In this document: positions 34,500 through 46,900 of the stretch, one piece after another | Numbering within the stretch: position 1 is the stretch's first letter | How the letters are laid out: each line of letters opens with the position of its first letter | Assembly (NCBI GenBank): GCA_013368315.1 | Contig: JAACJM010000165.1 | Coordinates: 1 to 64,000 of the forward strand | Reading direction: 5' to 3' | DNA from: Tetrapyrgos nigripes | Taxonomy: Eukaryota; Basidiomycota; Agaricomycetes; Agaricales; Campanellaceae | Length of the DNA stretch: 64,000 nucleotides | The notes under the pieces: generated by a model | The model's database searches: none | What the model was told of the DNA's origin: nothing | What the model saw: the letters and a program-made list of their open reading frames with translations, nothing else | Translations under genes and position numbers: made by a program

Positions 34500-35438
34500 A
34501 CTTTTATACTGAAGTTGGTCGCACGGAGGAGTGAGGAGGGAAGAAAGAGGGAGAGAGACGTTGAGGAAGTGAGGAAGTGATATTGTGGACTATGGATTGA
34601 AGAATCGTTTCGTTGAAACAAAATTGTGTATTTCTATCTTCGAGTGTCTATGTCTATATCTATCTGGTGTCTTCTATGTACTACTACATATGTCAAGCGA
34701 AATTGCAAACAATTGTTGGTTATCTTTGGGTCATCTTGATGTGATTTTGAACTCTGCCCTTCTTCTATACCTCGTTTAAACCCTTCATCGTCCTCGTCCA
34801 CTTCAAGTGAGTATTGTTTGCAGGCTAAAAGGGCCGTCCAACCTCGAGGTTTTAACCTACGTGTTGGATGCCTCGTCCCTGGCACCAATTAGAAGTACTG
34901 CAAGCGGCATGCTCCAGTTTTTGTGTTATTTTCTGAAGACGGTTGGTATAGGTTAGGTGTCCGTAGTGGTCCATGCTGACAGGTGTACATGTTTGGTAGT
35001 AGTTAAGGTTGTCAGCTTTTGTTACAAATAGGGTTAAATAAGTACCCGACTTCAACCCGACTTCCCGGTTCCGAGGCTCGAGCAACGGAGCGCTCTCACC
35101 AAATCTGAAGTATCTCTCGCAGCAGAACCCCATGCAAGCAGCAAATTACTGCAAAGAAGTTGTTGACTCTGATTCTGAAGCTATAGCTACCAGGATCAAC
35201 TGAAAAGTCTGTTCAGTGGTCTGCTAGACTGCTACTGGTTTCTGCCATTGCTTATTGGGATTCACTTCGAATTGGGAACACACTTGCAACATCCAACTCA
35301 CTGAAGGCAATAAATCCTTGTCCTCATAAGAACCTATTAATGGCGCTCGCCCATCCAGGTAGTTGACGTGATGGATCAATTAAACGAGTCGGCGAGGCTG
35401 TACTACATACCATCTACACTCTCACATGTACCACCATC
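34500..35438. other. intergenic
   Basis: No gene or repeat is recognised between HGD and the kinase relic. Confidence 0.5.
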
Positions 35439-37289
35439 ATGGAGATACGGGCAAGCAGCTTAGTAGCAACGAGCTTTGATGATGACGCTCTGTCAGTCCC
35501 GTCGACTACGTCTTCCTCTTCTGCAACTGCAAGGCTGAAGCGTACCTCTCTGGCCACGTTCTCGTCCTCGACGACCGTTCAAGCAGGGGACTTGGTGTTG
35601 GATTTCCGTGAACCAATTCATGTCGACGCTTTCCCTGCTGCGCGATCTCAAGAAGATGGATTAGCAGATTCCCGGCAAAGTACGTACCAGTAATTATCAA
35701 GTCTTTGTGTATACTTATTTACCGAGCTCAGCGTCTATTCGGTCGTTTACTCCCCTCAAAATGGTTTTTGACAGTTTTCTGAGCACAGTTTGGCTCTGTG
35801 ATTGGCACAGTTCGCTGCCTCCAAATTGTTCACCTTCCGCCATGGAACGTGGACCCGGTATGCGTCTACAATGGTCCGGAAAGCGTCTCGCAGCCATGAA
35901 ACATCTGAAACGCAAGTATGAAAGTGGTTGGGACGAGTATCAAGAAAACCAGGAAATCAAGGTACGCTTTATTTTATCACATCTTGATTCAGACTCATGC
36001 TCTACAAACAGGCTCTTCGTACCATTTCCCCTCATCCCAATATAGTCCTACTATACGATTGCTTTCTTAAACCAGAAATAAACGAACCTTATCTTGTGTT
36101 CGAACCTATGGAAGGCAATCTTAATCAGCTGATCAGATCTCGGAAAGGCCGACCTTTTGCTGGTGGTCTCGTTGCTTCCATTTTCTCCCAGATAGTTTCA
36201 GGCCTTGACCATATTCATTCCACCGGATACTGTCACCATTCTCTGGCACCAGAACACATTCTAGTGACTACCACTGGATTGTTCGATTACACTCCACTCT
36301 CTCCTATCGCTCCTCCAAACCAAGCCCCAGAAAAAGACATTGTGGCCGACATCAAACTTTCGCACTTTGTTCTCGCCAGGGAAACAAAGAGTCACTTCCC
36401 ATATTCAGCAGAATCCTTCACTACCCTTTCCTTTATGTATCGTGCTCCTGAAGTCTTACTACAGAAACGATTGTTCCAAACCGATGGATATGTGGGCTTT
36501 GGGTACGATCATGGCTGAGGTGTTGAATCTGCGTCCAATGTTTCCAAATTTTCATCCTGCAACCCTTGACAGAATTTGTGAAGTTCTCGGCGACCCTAGT
36601 AACGAGTATGGTATGCAACGTTCGGGTGGTTCTACGGGCGGCGGCCCCTGGAACAGAGGGTTGCAGTTGGCTCAGCGTCTGGGATACGAGTTTCGAAAAG
36701 TAAGGACTAGTATTTCGCCGTTCTTCTCACATATCACTGACTTCAAATATCAGAACCCTCCCTCAGATTTTTACGGTCTATTTGACGGCACAGTGCCATC
36801 CTCACTTATTAACTGTATACGCGATCTTCTCAAATACGATCCCGATTCTCGCCTCACCAGTGGCGAATGCCTAAAACATCAATACCTCGTGGAAAGTCTG
36901 CTTAAGAATAAGATGTACGTTGTACAATTACATGAGCAATGCGCATTGACCACTCACTGCGTGTTTCTTGCGTTTACTACATTGATAGTCCGACATCGCC
37001 CTCTCCTCCGGTTGATGAATCAAACTCGCCTCCTCCTCTTCCTCCTCCCGGAACGAATCATTGGCAGTCACTACCAGCCAAGTAGATGAACATAGCCCCA
37101 AAAACATTAAAAAAATTTAACAAAAAAGAGGCCGAAAGGGATCGTCGGGAAGCAGAGAAACGGGGTCGAGCCCTTGCCGAGAAGATGCAGCGAGAACAGG
37201 CTCGAGCCGTCATGCTGAAGCGCAATGATGCCATGATGGGGAAGTTGCAGCAAGAGGGACAAGATACCCTAGAACCGCCAGAGTGACAA
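35439..37289 (+). pseudogene. RCK/Ime2-type Ser/Thr kinase relic
   Basis: The frame starts at ATG 35439 and uses exons 35439–35679, 35732–35961, 36012–36699, 36754–36914 and 36989 onward. The backbone is clearly a CMGC kinase of the RCK/MAK/Ime2 group: KHLKRKYESGWDE, ALRTISPHPNIVLLYDC, MEGNLNQLIRSRKGRP, RAPEVLLQ and DMWALGTIMAEV. The catalytic motifs have been lost. The Gly loop reads VFDSFLSTV, HRD…N reads HHSLAPEH and DFG reads HFV; only the AMK lysine remains. Near 36466–36472 the frame shifts before SKPMDMWALG, and a TAG at 37083–37085 interrupts the basic tail (KTLKKFNKKEAERDRREAEK), which then ends at TGA 37287–37289. It may have been a pseudokinase before it broke. Normal relatives act in meiosis, mating or cilia-like signalling. 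Confidence 0.75.
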
Positions 37290-38378
37290 GGCCCCAGCGT
37301 TCTTCGAAGTACACATTCGACTTCAGGATATCAGTGTATATTTTGCCAGAGGAAATTCCACCGCCGGTTCAATCTGCAGATCCACCTCAATACTCACCGC
37401 CTTGAGCTTGAACAACGTAAGTAATGACCTACCACTGGCGCTTACTATTCTCATTCTGTCACAGCCTTCGTTTGTCCCGTGGTAGGATGCGAAACGCAGT
37501 TCCATCTCGAAGGAGACTTCCCAAAGCACGTCGCTGAACAACATAGCACGGTTGTTGACGACCTCAGGCTTAAATCACGATCGCCCTCTGGAAGCCCAAG
37601 CCCAGTGATCAACCCTGCAACTTTGGACCTGCCACGGCGGCTCATGGACACGCAATCACATCAACTTGTATTCTTCCCAGACGACGCAGTCATCCCGGAA
37701 TATGCTATTCTTTCCCATAGATGGACGTTGGGAACCGAAGTCAGCATGGAGGAATACATTGCACTTCAAAAAGCCCACGCAGACGATCTGGGCAGTTCAA
37801 TGCCTGTTCAGAGTAGACTGCGTAATCATGCGAAGATACTTGGTTATATGAAGATTGTCAACGCTTGCGAAAAGGCGCGGAGAGATGGCATCAATTGGAT
37901 TTGGATCGACACTTGTTGCATTGACAAAGGAGATCATGATGATGTTGCCAGAAATGTCAAGTCGATGTATGGATATTACCGGAATGCGAAGATTTGTTAT
38001 GCGTTTTTGGCTGATGTGGGAGCTGAAAAATCGGTAGATGAGAGCTCGTTGAAGGAGGAGGTAGAGGAAAGTGACTGGTTTGGGAGGGGATGGACATTGC
38101 AGGAGTTACTGGCCCCGAGGGAGGTGATCTTTTTCAACAGAGACTGGGAGGAGATTGGTAGAAGAAGCACGCTTACGGACACAATCTCCCTGAGGACGGG
38201 AATACCAGAGTGGGTCATCGAGGGGAAAGTAGCTGTGCAGGAGGTCGATGTGGTCAAAAGATTATGTTGGTCAGTGGACCGGCAAACGACAAAACCAGAG
38301 GATCAAGCCTACTGCCTGTTCGGGATTTCTTGCTACCAATCCTCTGCATCTCAAGAAAAATTGGCTAGTCACCGCTAA
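37290..38378 (+). CDS. C2H2 zinc-finger–HET protein, truncated
   Basis: Exons about 37290–37416 and 37465–38378 join in frame (donor GTAAGT, acceptor GTCACAG). Two C2H2 fingers come first: CIFCQRKFHRRFNLQIHLNTH (C-x2-C-x12-H-x3-H) and, after the junction, CPVVGC…HVAEQH (C-x4-C-x12-H-x4-H). A Ser/Pro linker leads to a HET domain: PEYAILSHRW, NWIWIDTCCIDKGDHDDVAR, WFGRGWTLQELLAP, KPEDQAYCLFGI. The protein ends soon after (SCYQSSASQEKLASHR), well before the usual end, so the C-terminus is truncated. No ATG precedes the fingers in frame; the frame is bounded upstream by the TGA that ends the kinase tail. The start is therefore unresolved. It is closely related to the HET part at 63 kb. Coding status is probable but not certain. 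Confidence 0.65.
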
Positions 38379-38393
38379 CGCACCTTCTTCAAG

Positions 38394-40263
38394 TTAATCT
38401 TCCTCCTTCATTCTCTCACTGTCAAGTGAGAACTTCTTACCCGGCAAGTCTGCCAACGCCTTAAACCTAGATATAGATGTCAGATCCGATAGAGTTGCAG
38501 AGCCCGCCTGGAATCTGAAGTACTCCAGATCACTTGAGGCGTCTGCAAGATCTTGCGACGATGCGGGGTCGGCTGTACTGGTTGATTGAGCCGTTCGAGA
38601 CTCTAGAACGTCGCATATAGGCGCCAAGCAAGTCATCGTCGAGGTCATAATCTGGATATGACAAGGAAAGATGCGCGAGACTTTGAAGTTCGAGACGCGC
38701 TAAAGAGACGAAGGTTGAGTGTAAGCTAATAATATGCCATTGCAGAAGACTTACTTGGATGACAAATCTTCACCAAGTTTCTAGGGTCAGGAATAGTTTG
38801 ACCATCCCGAATGGCTCTTCCATAATCAAAAGAGAGGGACTCGAGGTCCGGAGTCCCGCGCAGGACTTTCAGTAAGTCGTTCGTCGAAATGGAAATTCCG
38901 CTGAAAGATAGTGATCGGAGAGAGAATGATGAACTGGACAGCATCGTCTGGAAAGCTGCCTGAGACCACTGGACAACAGTGGGAACCAGGTACTCCTTAT
39001 ATTCTTGCTCATGAAGGGAAAGAGAAAGGGATTCCAAGCGAGGGACCCTGAGGAAGGAAAAGATCCTCAGGTGAAATGTATCCAACCGTCTAACTGAGCG
39101 TGGACGGCCGATACCTAGGTCCAGATGAGATAGATTGTTGAGATGAACTGAGGCGGCCTGAGCGGGGGGAGGCCCAAACGGTATGAGGAGGTGTCTAGAA
39201 CCCTTGTACCGAAGAATTCGTAAATGCGTTAGAACAGGAAAGTTTTCGAGGACATTAAACGGTTCATCCTGCAAATAATCGACGGTCAACGACGTCACTC
39301 TGGAGAGGTTGAACATGGGTTGATCGGATCCGTTGAACCAGTATGAACGATCGGGGATATTGGGAATAGTGAGGTGGTGGAGAGGCGCTGACCGGAAAAA
39401 ATCGGCGAAGAGAATCAACCAATCGCCATCAAATGCGTGTTCGGTGTCGAAAGCCAGCGTCAGGTTTTTGAGGCGAGGGAAAGAAAACTTCATATGCCCT
39501 TTAGCCAGAGAGTTAGCCTCCGGGTCATCGATAGCTAGGGCCACGCACAACCATCTGCGAGACTCCCTCAACAACGCCATGAGGATCGCGCTCAGGTGAC
39601 GACGGGAATCCGAGGATAAAGGAAACAATGCACTGGGATCATTTGACGGACCCCAGAGATGAGCCCTAATCGTCAACGGCATAGATTTTGAGCGTCCGAG
39701 CCATGTCTCCACAACTTCTTCCGGCCTCCCAATGAAATTCAAGTTGTACAGCGAATCGAAGCGAATGGTTATATTAGACCACAGGATTGGCTCCGCGAAA
39801 GCAATGGTGCTCCAAAGAAGACAAGTCGAAGCGATTCTGAGGCCTGGAGCTGACATGAAGGCAGTAGCGTGGTCCTTCCTACGTGGAAACGTCAAAGTCT
39901 TGACCGCCGCGTCATCCTCGGCCTCGTCAACTGAAGAGGACAACACGAATATCCTCGTCAAAAGTTCGTTAGGAAGCTTGCGAATAGGAACTAGCATTGC
40001 GTGTTGGATTTGCAGCGATTTTGTGGCCGTTTCGCGTTCTTTCTCCAGAGTTGTAAGAACAGTGCGAAGCCGATCGATCTCGTTGGTATAACGCTCTACG
40101 TCTCGTTTGGTCTGTCCATCGTTTGAGAGACATGACGGGCATCGTTTTCCGGTAGGGCGTTCATAGAACGGTGCCTATCGAGGAAGCTGGCGTGAGGAGG
40201 GCCGGCGTAGCAAGGTAGTTCGGAATGGCATTTAGTGCATAAGACTACTAGTATCCCGGACAT
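38394..40263 (-). pseudogene. F-box/LRR-like gene with two frameshifts
   Basis: The ATG at 40263 reads MSGILVVLCTKCHSELPC…NALPENDARHVSQTMDR, then the frame is lost near 40109–40114 and resumes as TKRDVERYTNEIDRLRTVL (one base missing). A coiled coil leads to the F-box PIRKLPNELLTRIFVLSSS and then about 370 residues of leucine-rich segments (FPRLKNLTLAF, FPVLTHLRILRY, LNNLSHLDLG). A donor GTAAGT at 38754 joins an exon from 38699 (TRLELQSLAHLSLSYPD); one extra base near 38600 shifts the frame again before ICDVLESRTAQ, and the sequence ends at 38394. Such proteins are SCF ubiquitin-ligase adaptors. The central 423-residue block (38726–39997) is intact. Confidence 0.65.
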
Positions 40264-41328
40264 CCTTCAAAGACCTGGCAATGCTCGTGAGAAAGTTCAA
40301 GAGGGATGTAGTTGGTATGTTTTATACCGTTCCTGTGGCAGGCCTAGGTGTGTTTGCTGGGTGTATTTACAGAGGAAGACGGGAGAAATTTTTTGGGACG
40401 TTGAAGAAACGTACGATCTTCTGCGAGTCACCAAAGGTGACCAAACCGTCACGGTCCAAAAGCTTTAGAATTAAGCAGGGACAAAACTATGACAGAAGCT
40501 TTTTCAGCGACACGTCTCGGACAAGAAAATCTGATAGAGTTATCTCGTTGGAATAACAAAAAAAAACCAAAACCTCTTCAAAGGAATCACGGAGACTCGG
40601 ATAGGGCATAACGCGACACGTCGGGATTACGTCATGCTAATTTACCGGCCCAGATTCCAGCTTAAGTGACTTCGAACCACCACGATGTGTTGCGTCTACG
40701 GTTCCAGTCTTTCATCTTGTGTCGCCTCTGTTTTATTTTTTCAATTCCAACGTTTACTTACTGATTTCAGACTCGGACTTCGGCGACCCAGATTCTCTTC
40801 CTTGGTAGCTGCAGTGGTATTGGACCTTGGTTACCTTGTGGTTACCGCGCCAGCAACTGGTAAGATGGACAACTGAAGCAAAACGAGGCATGAGCTGGCT
40901 GACCATGAGCGTTCATGGTCTGAAGTCTACAAAATCACTATGTCCCGGTATTGGTTCTGCCTCGCGCCTCGAGAATGTAAGTCCTTACATAGAATTCTTT
41001 GCCGGTTTCGCCCTTTCGCCACTCGACAATCGCTGACTGCAGGACACAGCTTTTGGACGCACCGAATTGAGCCACTGATGACAGTGGTCCTTGTTCCTTG
41101 TTTGGCATGCGCCTTCTGCTCCCTGACAGGGACAGTAAGTGGCCTATAGCTATATAAACTCAAGTTATCCCAACAAAACTATTCACTCCCAACGACCACG
41201 CAGACTAATCGTCATGTCCTCCTACGTAGTTCTTTCCCACTGCCTAGCAGTTCTGTCGATAATCCCACCCCCGACTATCGTCCCTCGCCACAGCTGAAGC
41301 GCATTATCTCGAATCTCTCCAGTTTCAC
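40264..41328. other. intergenic
   Basis: Short frames only, for example 40685–40876 plus (63 aa, hydrophobic centre), without splice support. Confidence 0.4.
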
Positions 41329-42603
41329 ATGACATGCGAGGATAACTGGTTGATGCAGTTCCTTGATTGGGAGTATAGGATGAGCTCGAGGATATCTCGA
41401 GCTATTGCGTATCAGGAGAAGAAGGCTTCATATTATGCGGCTGTCCGTCGTCTGACCCAGAAGCCAAGTTATCAGTGGAATTACAATCGGGAGATTGAGG
41501 TGAGTTTCGTGTTGTTGCTTGATTGGTGACGAGGAAGGGTATGAACTCAGGGAATTTTGTTTTTTTTGCAAAAAGATCATCATCTAGATTTTTTGTCCTT
41601 TCTTATTAACCCCAACTTGTACAATGTTATAAATTCAACTTCGTCTCCAACATGATTTAGAAAGGGATTATCACGAGCCGGTACTTATTGGTTCTTCCTC
41701 TTGGTGGTCTGAGAACAATAAGCAGATTTTTGTACCGCCATCGCCACTCGTGAGGGCCCTTTCAAGTGGCCACTCCACCTTCAGCATATGGATATAATAG
41801 GTACTTTCTCTGGGCGCCTCCGATCCATATTGTATTCTGTTTCCACTCCCGCGACGCTCTCGTTTGAAACTCTTCCGATTCCCATTCCATTCCAGACCCA
41901 CTTAGTAGAGATTTCATTCCTAGTCTTCTGGTTCATTGAAAGGTCACCTCTGAATACCAACTTAAAGACGATCACGATGTCCTACTATCCCTACTATAGC
42001 TATGCCTTCTACGAATCTCGTAGTACTGGAAGTGGCCCCGTCAACTTCTTCGACTCATATCCATGATGGTCTGGGCCTACAACCCCACTCTCATCCCCAG
42101 GCACTCCTGAGTGGTATGCGCTGCGCCACCCGTGCTTGAAACACTACGGTCACGACGTCAACCTGTATTCTGCTGTTGCCCCCGAACGCGGATGTTGGTC
42201 TCGTAGTACTACACGCGTCAACGGGAATGCCACTGGTCATCCCCTCATGGCCACTCCCACTCGCGATCCGACTACAATCTTCACAACGGCTCCGACTAAA
42301 ACATTTTGGAACCCAAACGCCTCCTCGTACCCTCCAATTGATATTCCTTCCATGACCGCAACTCGACGACACTTTTGTGATTCTATGCAGTTTGAATTTG
42401 ACTCTGTAGTTATCGACATTGGTATTGATAGTAGTGTCAAGGATATACTATTCCCAGACGCAGTGCCCCTTGTCTCTCCTTCTACTAGTACTTTTCCTTC
42501 CGCTTCCGAGTCAACTGAGACTGGTTCCGAGCGCGAACCCGACCGTGCGCATGCGCTTTTGAAGTTTATCGATATCGTTCATTTTTTTCGAGTACGAGCA
42601 TAG
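41329..42603 (+). CDS. possible unknown gene, fragmentary
   Basis: An exon-like frame (41329–41510, preceded by acceptor CGCCACAG at 41294) reads AEAHYLESLQFHMTCEDNW and then FLDWEYRMSSRISRAIAYQ before a GTGAGT donor. Downstream, one frame runs from 41788 to 42603 with Tyr-rich MSYYPYYSYAFYES and a Ser/Thr/Pro-rich C-terminus. An in-frame TGA at 42064–42066 interrupts it. I could not build a consistent gene. It may be one decayed gene or two short ones; no family is recognised. Confidence 0.3.
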
Positions 42604-43923
42604 ATGCAAGTTGGAAGGGGCTGTAGTTCTTGGGGATAGATTGCACGCCTGGGCGGTTTGAGGCCCGTCTGCTACTCTTTTTCCGGTTGATCGTTTGAGG
42701 CCGGGGACGACAGTGCTGGAGATTGAGGTGAGTTCTTTTGGTTTGCTTGTTGGTTGCCAGGACTACATAAGGAATGGTTAACTGATGGATTGAATCGAAT
42801 TTTGATATCATCTATAGATTTTTCCGCGAGCCTTTTCATGATCACTAGCACTTGTACGCCTCCCAAGATACATTCTACCTCCTATAGCTATAAATACTGC
42901 GTACTATACAATGGATTAATGCGCCACGATTGAAGCGAAGCGAGCAGGCAGCATTTGCTAGAGTGAATTTTCATCATCGACATCCCTCATCAGTACAGGA
43001 TCGATGAGCACACGGGCTGGGAATGTTAATGCATTAATGAGCATCCGAATACTTAGGCAGACTTAATTGAAGTCGACCACCGATGTATGTATGTATGTAT
43101 GTTAACCTGTCCGTTGTTGAAGGAGGCCATACAGAATTGCGCGGAGAAAGATAGTATTATGTATATTAGATTACGGCGTGTACTGTAGAAAGACTGATAA
43201 GCTACGTAGAACTTGAAGATTTACAGCGGATTCTATTCGGAGCCAATTGATTCTCGCACTCTCAATTCGGAGAAATGTGAGACAAGAAGTTTAAGTCTAT
43301 ATGTGCAGACGATGATAAGGCATCGATAAGGCTCCACTGGTGTAGATTCAGGACTGCCATCATGTCCTTGGCAAAGCCTCGGTCAACTTGGTCCCTCGAA
43401 TTCTGCGGGTTGCTGCGAGCTGCGTCGATAAAAGCCAATGACGTCAATGACAATTTCGGCAATGCTGGTTGACGACGAGCTCGACATGTTCCCCGTCGTG
43501 GTGGTGGCCAAGTGGCTTTGCCGAGTGTGCCGAGGTGACCGCGCTACCAAATGTGGATAGATATGTGACGCCGGAGAAACGGACCGGCGACTTTTTTTGA
43601 TTTTCAAGCGAAGATGTGGAGCTCTTTACAGCCCTCTCAGCTAAGCAACGCTACAAGAATGGGGCGAAAAACGAACGACGTGCTTCTTGCTTTCCTCTGC
43701 CACTTGCTCTTAGTCTCTCAGAAAAAGCTGACACCTGGATTGTTCCCAAAGTTCCCGAATTTCGCTAAATCAATCACGAACAGTTCGAAGGTAACGTTGT
43801 AGCGAGTCGGGTAAATTTTCCTGATAAGCCCAGGTGGGTCTCCTTTCCTTCCCTTTCTTTCGCTCTTCAGGTCTCCTTTTCGTTCCTTTCTTTTTTTCTT
43901 TTTTTCCTTTTTTCTTATCCTAA
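42604..43923. other. intergenic upstream of PRM10-like gene
   Basis: This contains a (GTAT)4 microsatellite at about 43083–43102. The pyrimidine-rich leader CTTTCTTTTTTTCTTTTTTT lies immediately before the ATG at 43924. No gene is supported; the minus-strand frames at 43262–43607 are short and overlap in two frames. Confidence 0.5.
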
Positions 43924-46900
43924 ATGCCCTCTAATGGCTCTTCTCCTGCCACCACTAATCCTCCTACCAGTATCATGGCCAAGTCCGCAAAGACGTCACG
44001 AAAGGCCGTCCAATGGCTGGATGACCATATGAACTCTCAGGCCCAGAACAGTTCCAGTCCGCCTCATGAAAGGTATTTAGACGAACAGGGCATCGATCCA
44101 CTCGCGTTCAACGAGCTGACTTCTGCATTGGAACGACACCAATCGCAGTCGCAGTCGCAGTCGCAACTCCAAAACACTCCCATGACGCGTATACATTACT
44201 TTCCTCCTCGTCCCGAAACGCGTGGTGGTAAACCCGTATCTCTCTCTATTCAAACCAACGTGTCAAACCCCAACGCCAAGTCTACTACCAATCCCGGTCC
44301 CATTTCGCTAGATAAACAACTTTCCACGAGTACAGGGAACACCACTTCCTCACCCGACCAGAACACGACCGGAGAATCCTCACCGACCTCTGCTACCCGT
44401 CTCCGTCACGGTGGTTCCGGTATCGTATCGGAGCCTTTACTCCGTCGTCTGTCGTCTTCGAGGAGACGTCATCGATCTCCAGATGATGGCGATCACGAGC
44501 AGCAATATGGTCCTGCCTCCGCATTAACCAACGGTACACACACTGTGCCTGGCGAAACGTTTATCGATCCCGAAGAATCGGCTGGGTTACCCGGTGTTGA
44601 TTTGGAGGGTATGGCGAAGAGGAGAGCGACGATGATTGTGAGGGCTCATACGAGGGGTCGTGTTGGTGGGATCGGTGGTATGGCTGGCCTGTCGAGTGGG
44701 AATACGACGGAAGATGAAGGCGATACGACTGATGATAGTCTATTGAGGAGGATTAGGGATAAGGATGAAGTTGGGGAAGCGAGGAGTAAAGGTAGAGGCA
44801 GAGGTAGAGGTAGAGAAGGAGATAAGGAAGGTGGTGGTATAACCAGCTTCCTCTCTTCCTTCCGCCTTCGTCGCGCCTCAAAGAACGATACTTCCACCAA
44901 CTCGCAATCCGGCCTGCCCTCACATGTCGTCCACTACACCGGCACACCCAACGAAATCAAATCTCGAGATTACGGGTTTACTTCCGCATCCACTGGCCAT
45001 GGAGAACGAGAACCTTCTTCTGCTCTAACCGATGTCGACTTGGAGTCTCTCTCTGGCTACGGCCATCCTGCAAGTCCGGGTTCAATCTCATCCAGAATTC
45101 CCTCAGGTGGAGGTGTCCTATCGGCTCTACTTACTCTTTATAGTGGTCAGGGACAGGGACAGGGCTATAGAAGAGGACAGAGTTCTACTTCTAGCAATGA
45201 TTATCCCTCGGGGTATGAAGGCACCTTGGGTCCGGGGAGTATCGCTTCATCGGGTATATCGACGCCTGGGACCGAATTTAGTCACGAAGGTGAAGGGTAT
45301 TTCGATAGTGACCACCACCACTACCTTCATTCTCAAGGACGAGAACGAGAACGGGAACGGGAAAGAGATGCGTACAGAAGAGAATCCGAAGAAACAGCTT
45401 ACAACACCGCTGCGAATGCGTACTCTGGTTATGGTGACCGAGCGACGTTCGGTCATGCCCTCGAACTCTCGGATAGTCAAACAACTGCAGTCAATACCGA
45501 TGTTGATGTCAGTGCTGGACCTGTACCTAGGTCGCGATTAGCGTCTCCTTCAGCTTCAGCACCCGCTTCTAGGGCAATTTCTCCTACACGTCAAGGACGA
45601 ACTACGCAATCCCAATTACAGTCAGTCCCAAGCAAAGGTCAAGGCCGTGGAACTCGAAGTCAAAGCCGAGGTCGAGGTCGGGAAGCCCCGCCTATAGCGA
45701 TCAGCGCGCTCATAGCTTCCACGGGGAATATTGAAGGAGCGGCATCCCCAGGTGCAGCGAGTATCGGTTCCAATTTGAGTTTGGTGAGGAAGGGAAAGAG
45801 GGTGTTGGCTGGGTTGAAAGGTGGGTTTTACTACTGGTTCACCGATTTTGCGGACTGCTTTTTTCGTTTTTGTTTCGCTTTTCTTTTTTTGTCTTGTCTT
45901 CGTCTCCCTTCGTCTTTGCCTCATCAAACTGACTTTTTTTCTTGTTCAATTCAAGCAGGGAAAAGAGACTGGCATCTCAGCCGATACCGCTACTCTGGAG
46001 ATGGACCCCCGTCACTCCCAGCTCAAGAAGATGCCGAAGTTGAACGGGAAGGTTACTTCAGCCACGACAAATCACTCGGACATAAAGCCAGCAAGAGTCT
46101 CGGCGACCTTCACGAACTCGGGGAGCCCAGTGAAATCGAGCTGGAGCGTTTGGGTCCAGGCGTTGCACATCCAGAGATGATGAGGCATTCGTCTTCGCAA
46201 GGGACTACTGCCTCTGGGACCCACACCGGTACTGGCACCAGCAGTAGTAGTGGGATCGCTGGAATGGGTACACCAGCTATAAAACTAGCTACACCAGCGT
46301 CGGTCTCTGCTTCCAATTCCAGGGATACGGACACGAGCTCCGGTTCTGGTCCCGGTTCTTCTAGTTCTGGGACGCGTAATGGGACGGGTAGTGGACCTGG
46401 GGGGTATGCGACGCCTGCTGACGCCGAGACCGAGACCGATACCGTCCTGGAACCTGGCGGTCATCTCAATCGGAATATCGGAGGTATGAGGCTTGATTTG
46501 TCAGGTCATCAGCCTAAGACTGTACCTGGAGATGGGCATGTTGACGGCGGCCTTGGACAAGGACAAAAGATGTCCAACCCCGTCTCTCAGTACATTTCGC
46601 CGCTTTCATCTGCTCCCGCCTCGTCTGGTAAATCTAGGGTTGGAATTGGATTTGGACTGTCTGCTTCGGCGCCTGGGACTCCGTCGTTGGGTATAGGAGG
46701 AGGACACAAGAAGGAAAGGAGCAACAGATGGAGTGGGATGTTCACTCCTTCGTTGTCGTCGTTGCAGTTGCCACTTCCTTTGCTGAGTCCTGGAGGGATG
46801 TTGAGGAGTGGCAGGAGTACTCCTATGAGTGGGGAGACGAGTGTTAGTCTTGAAGAGAAGGGTGGAGAGAAGGGCAGGGAGAAGGGTGGAGAGAAGGCTG

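Noticed and set aside
43083..43102. Telomere- or centromere-like repeat
   Set aside because: It is only a (GTAT)4 microsatellite.
45247..45484. Minus-strand frames within the PRM10-like gene
   Set aside because: They are antisense to low-complexity coding sequence with the expected mirrored composition.
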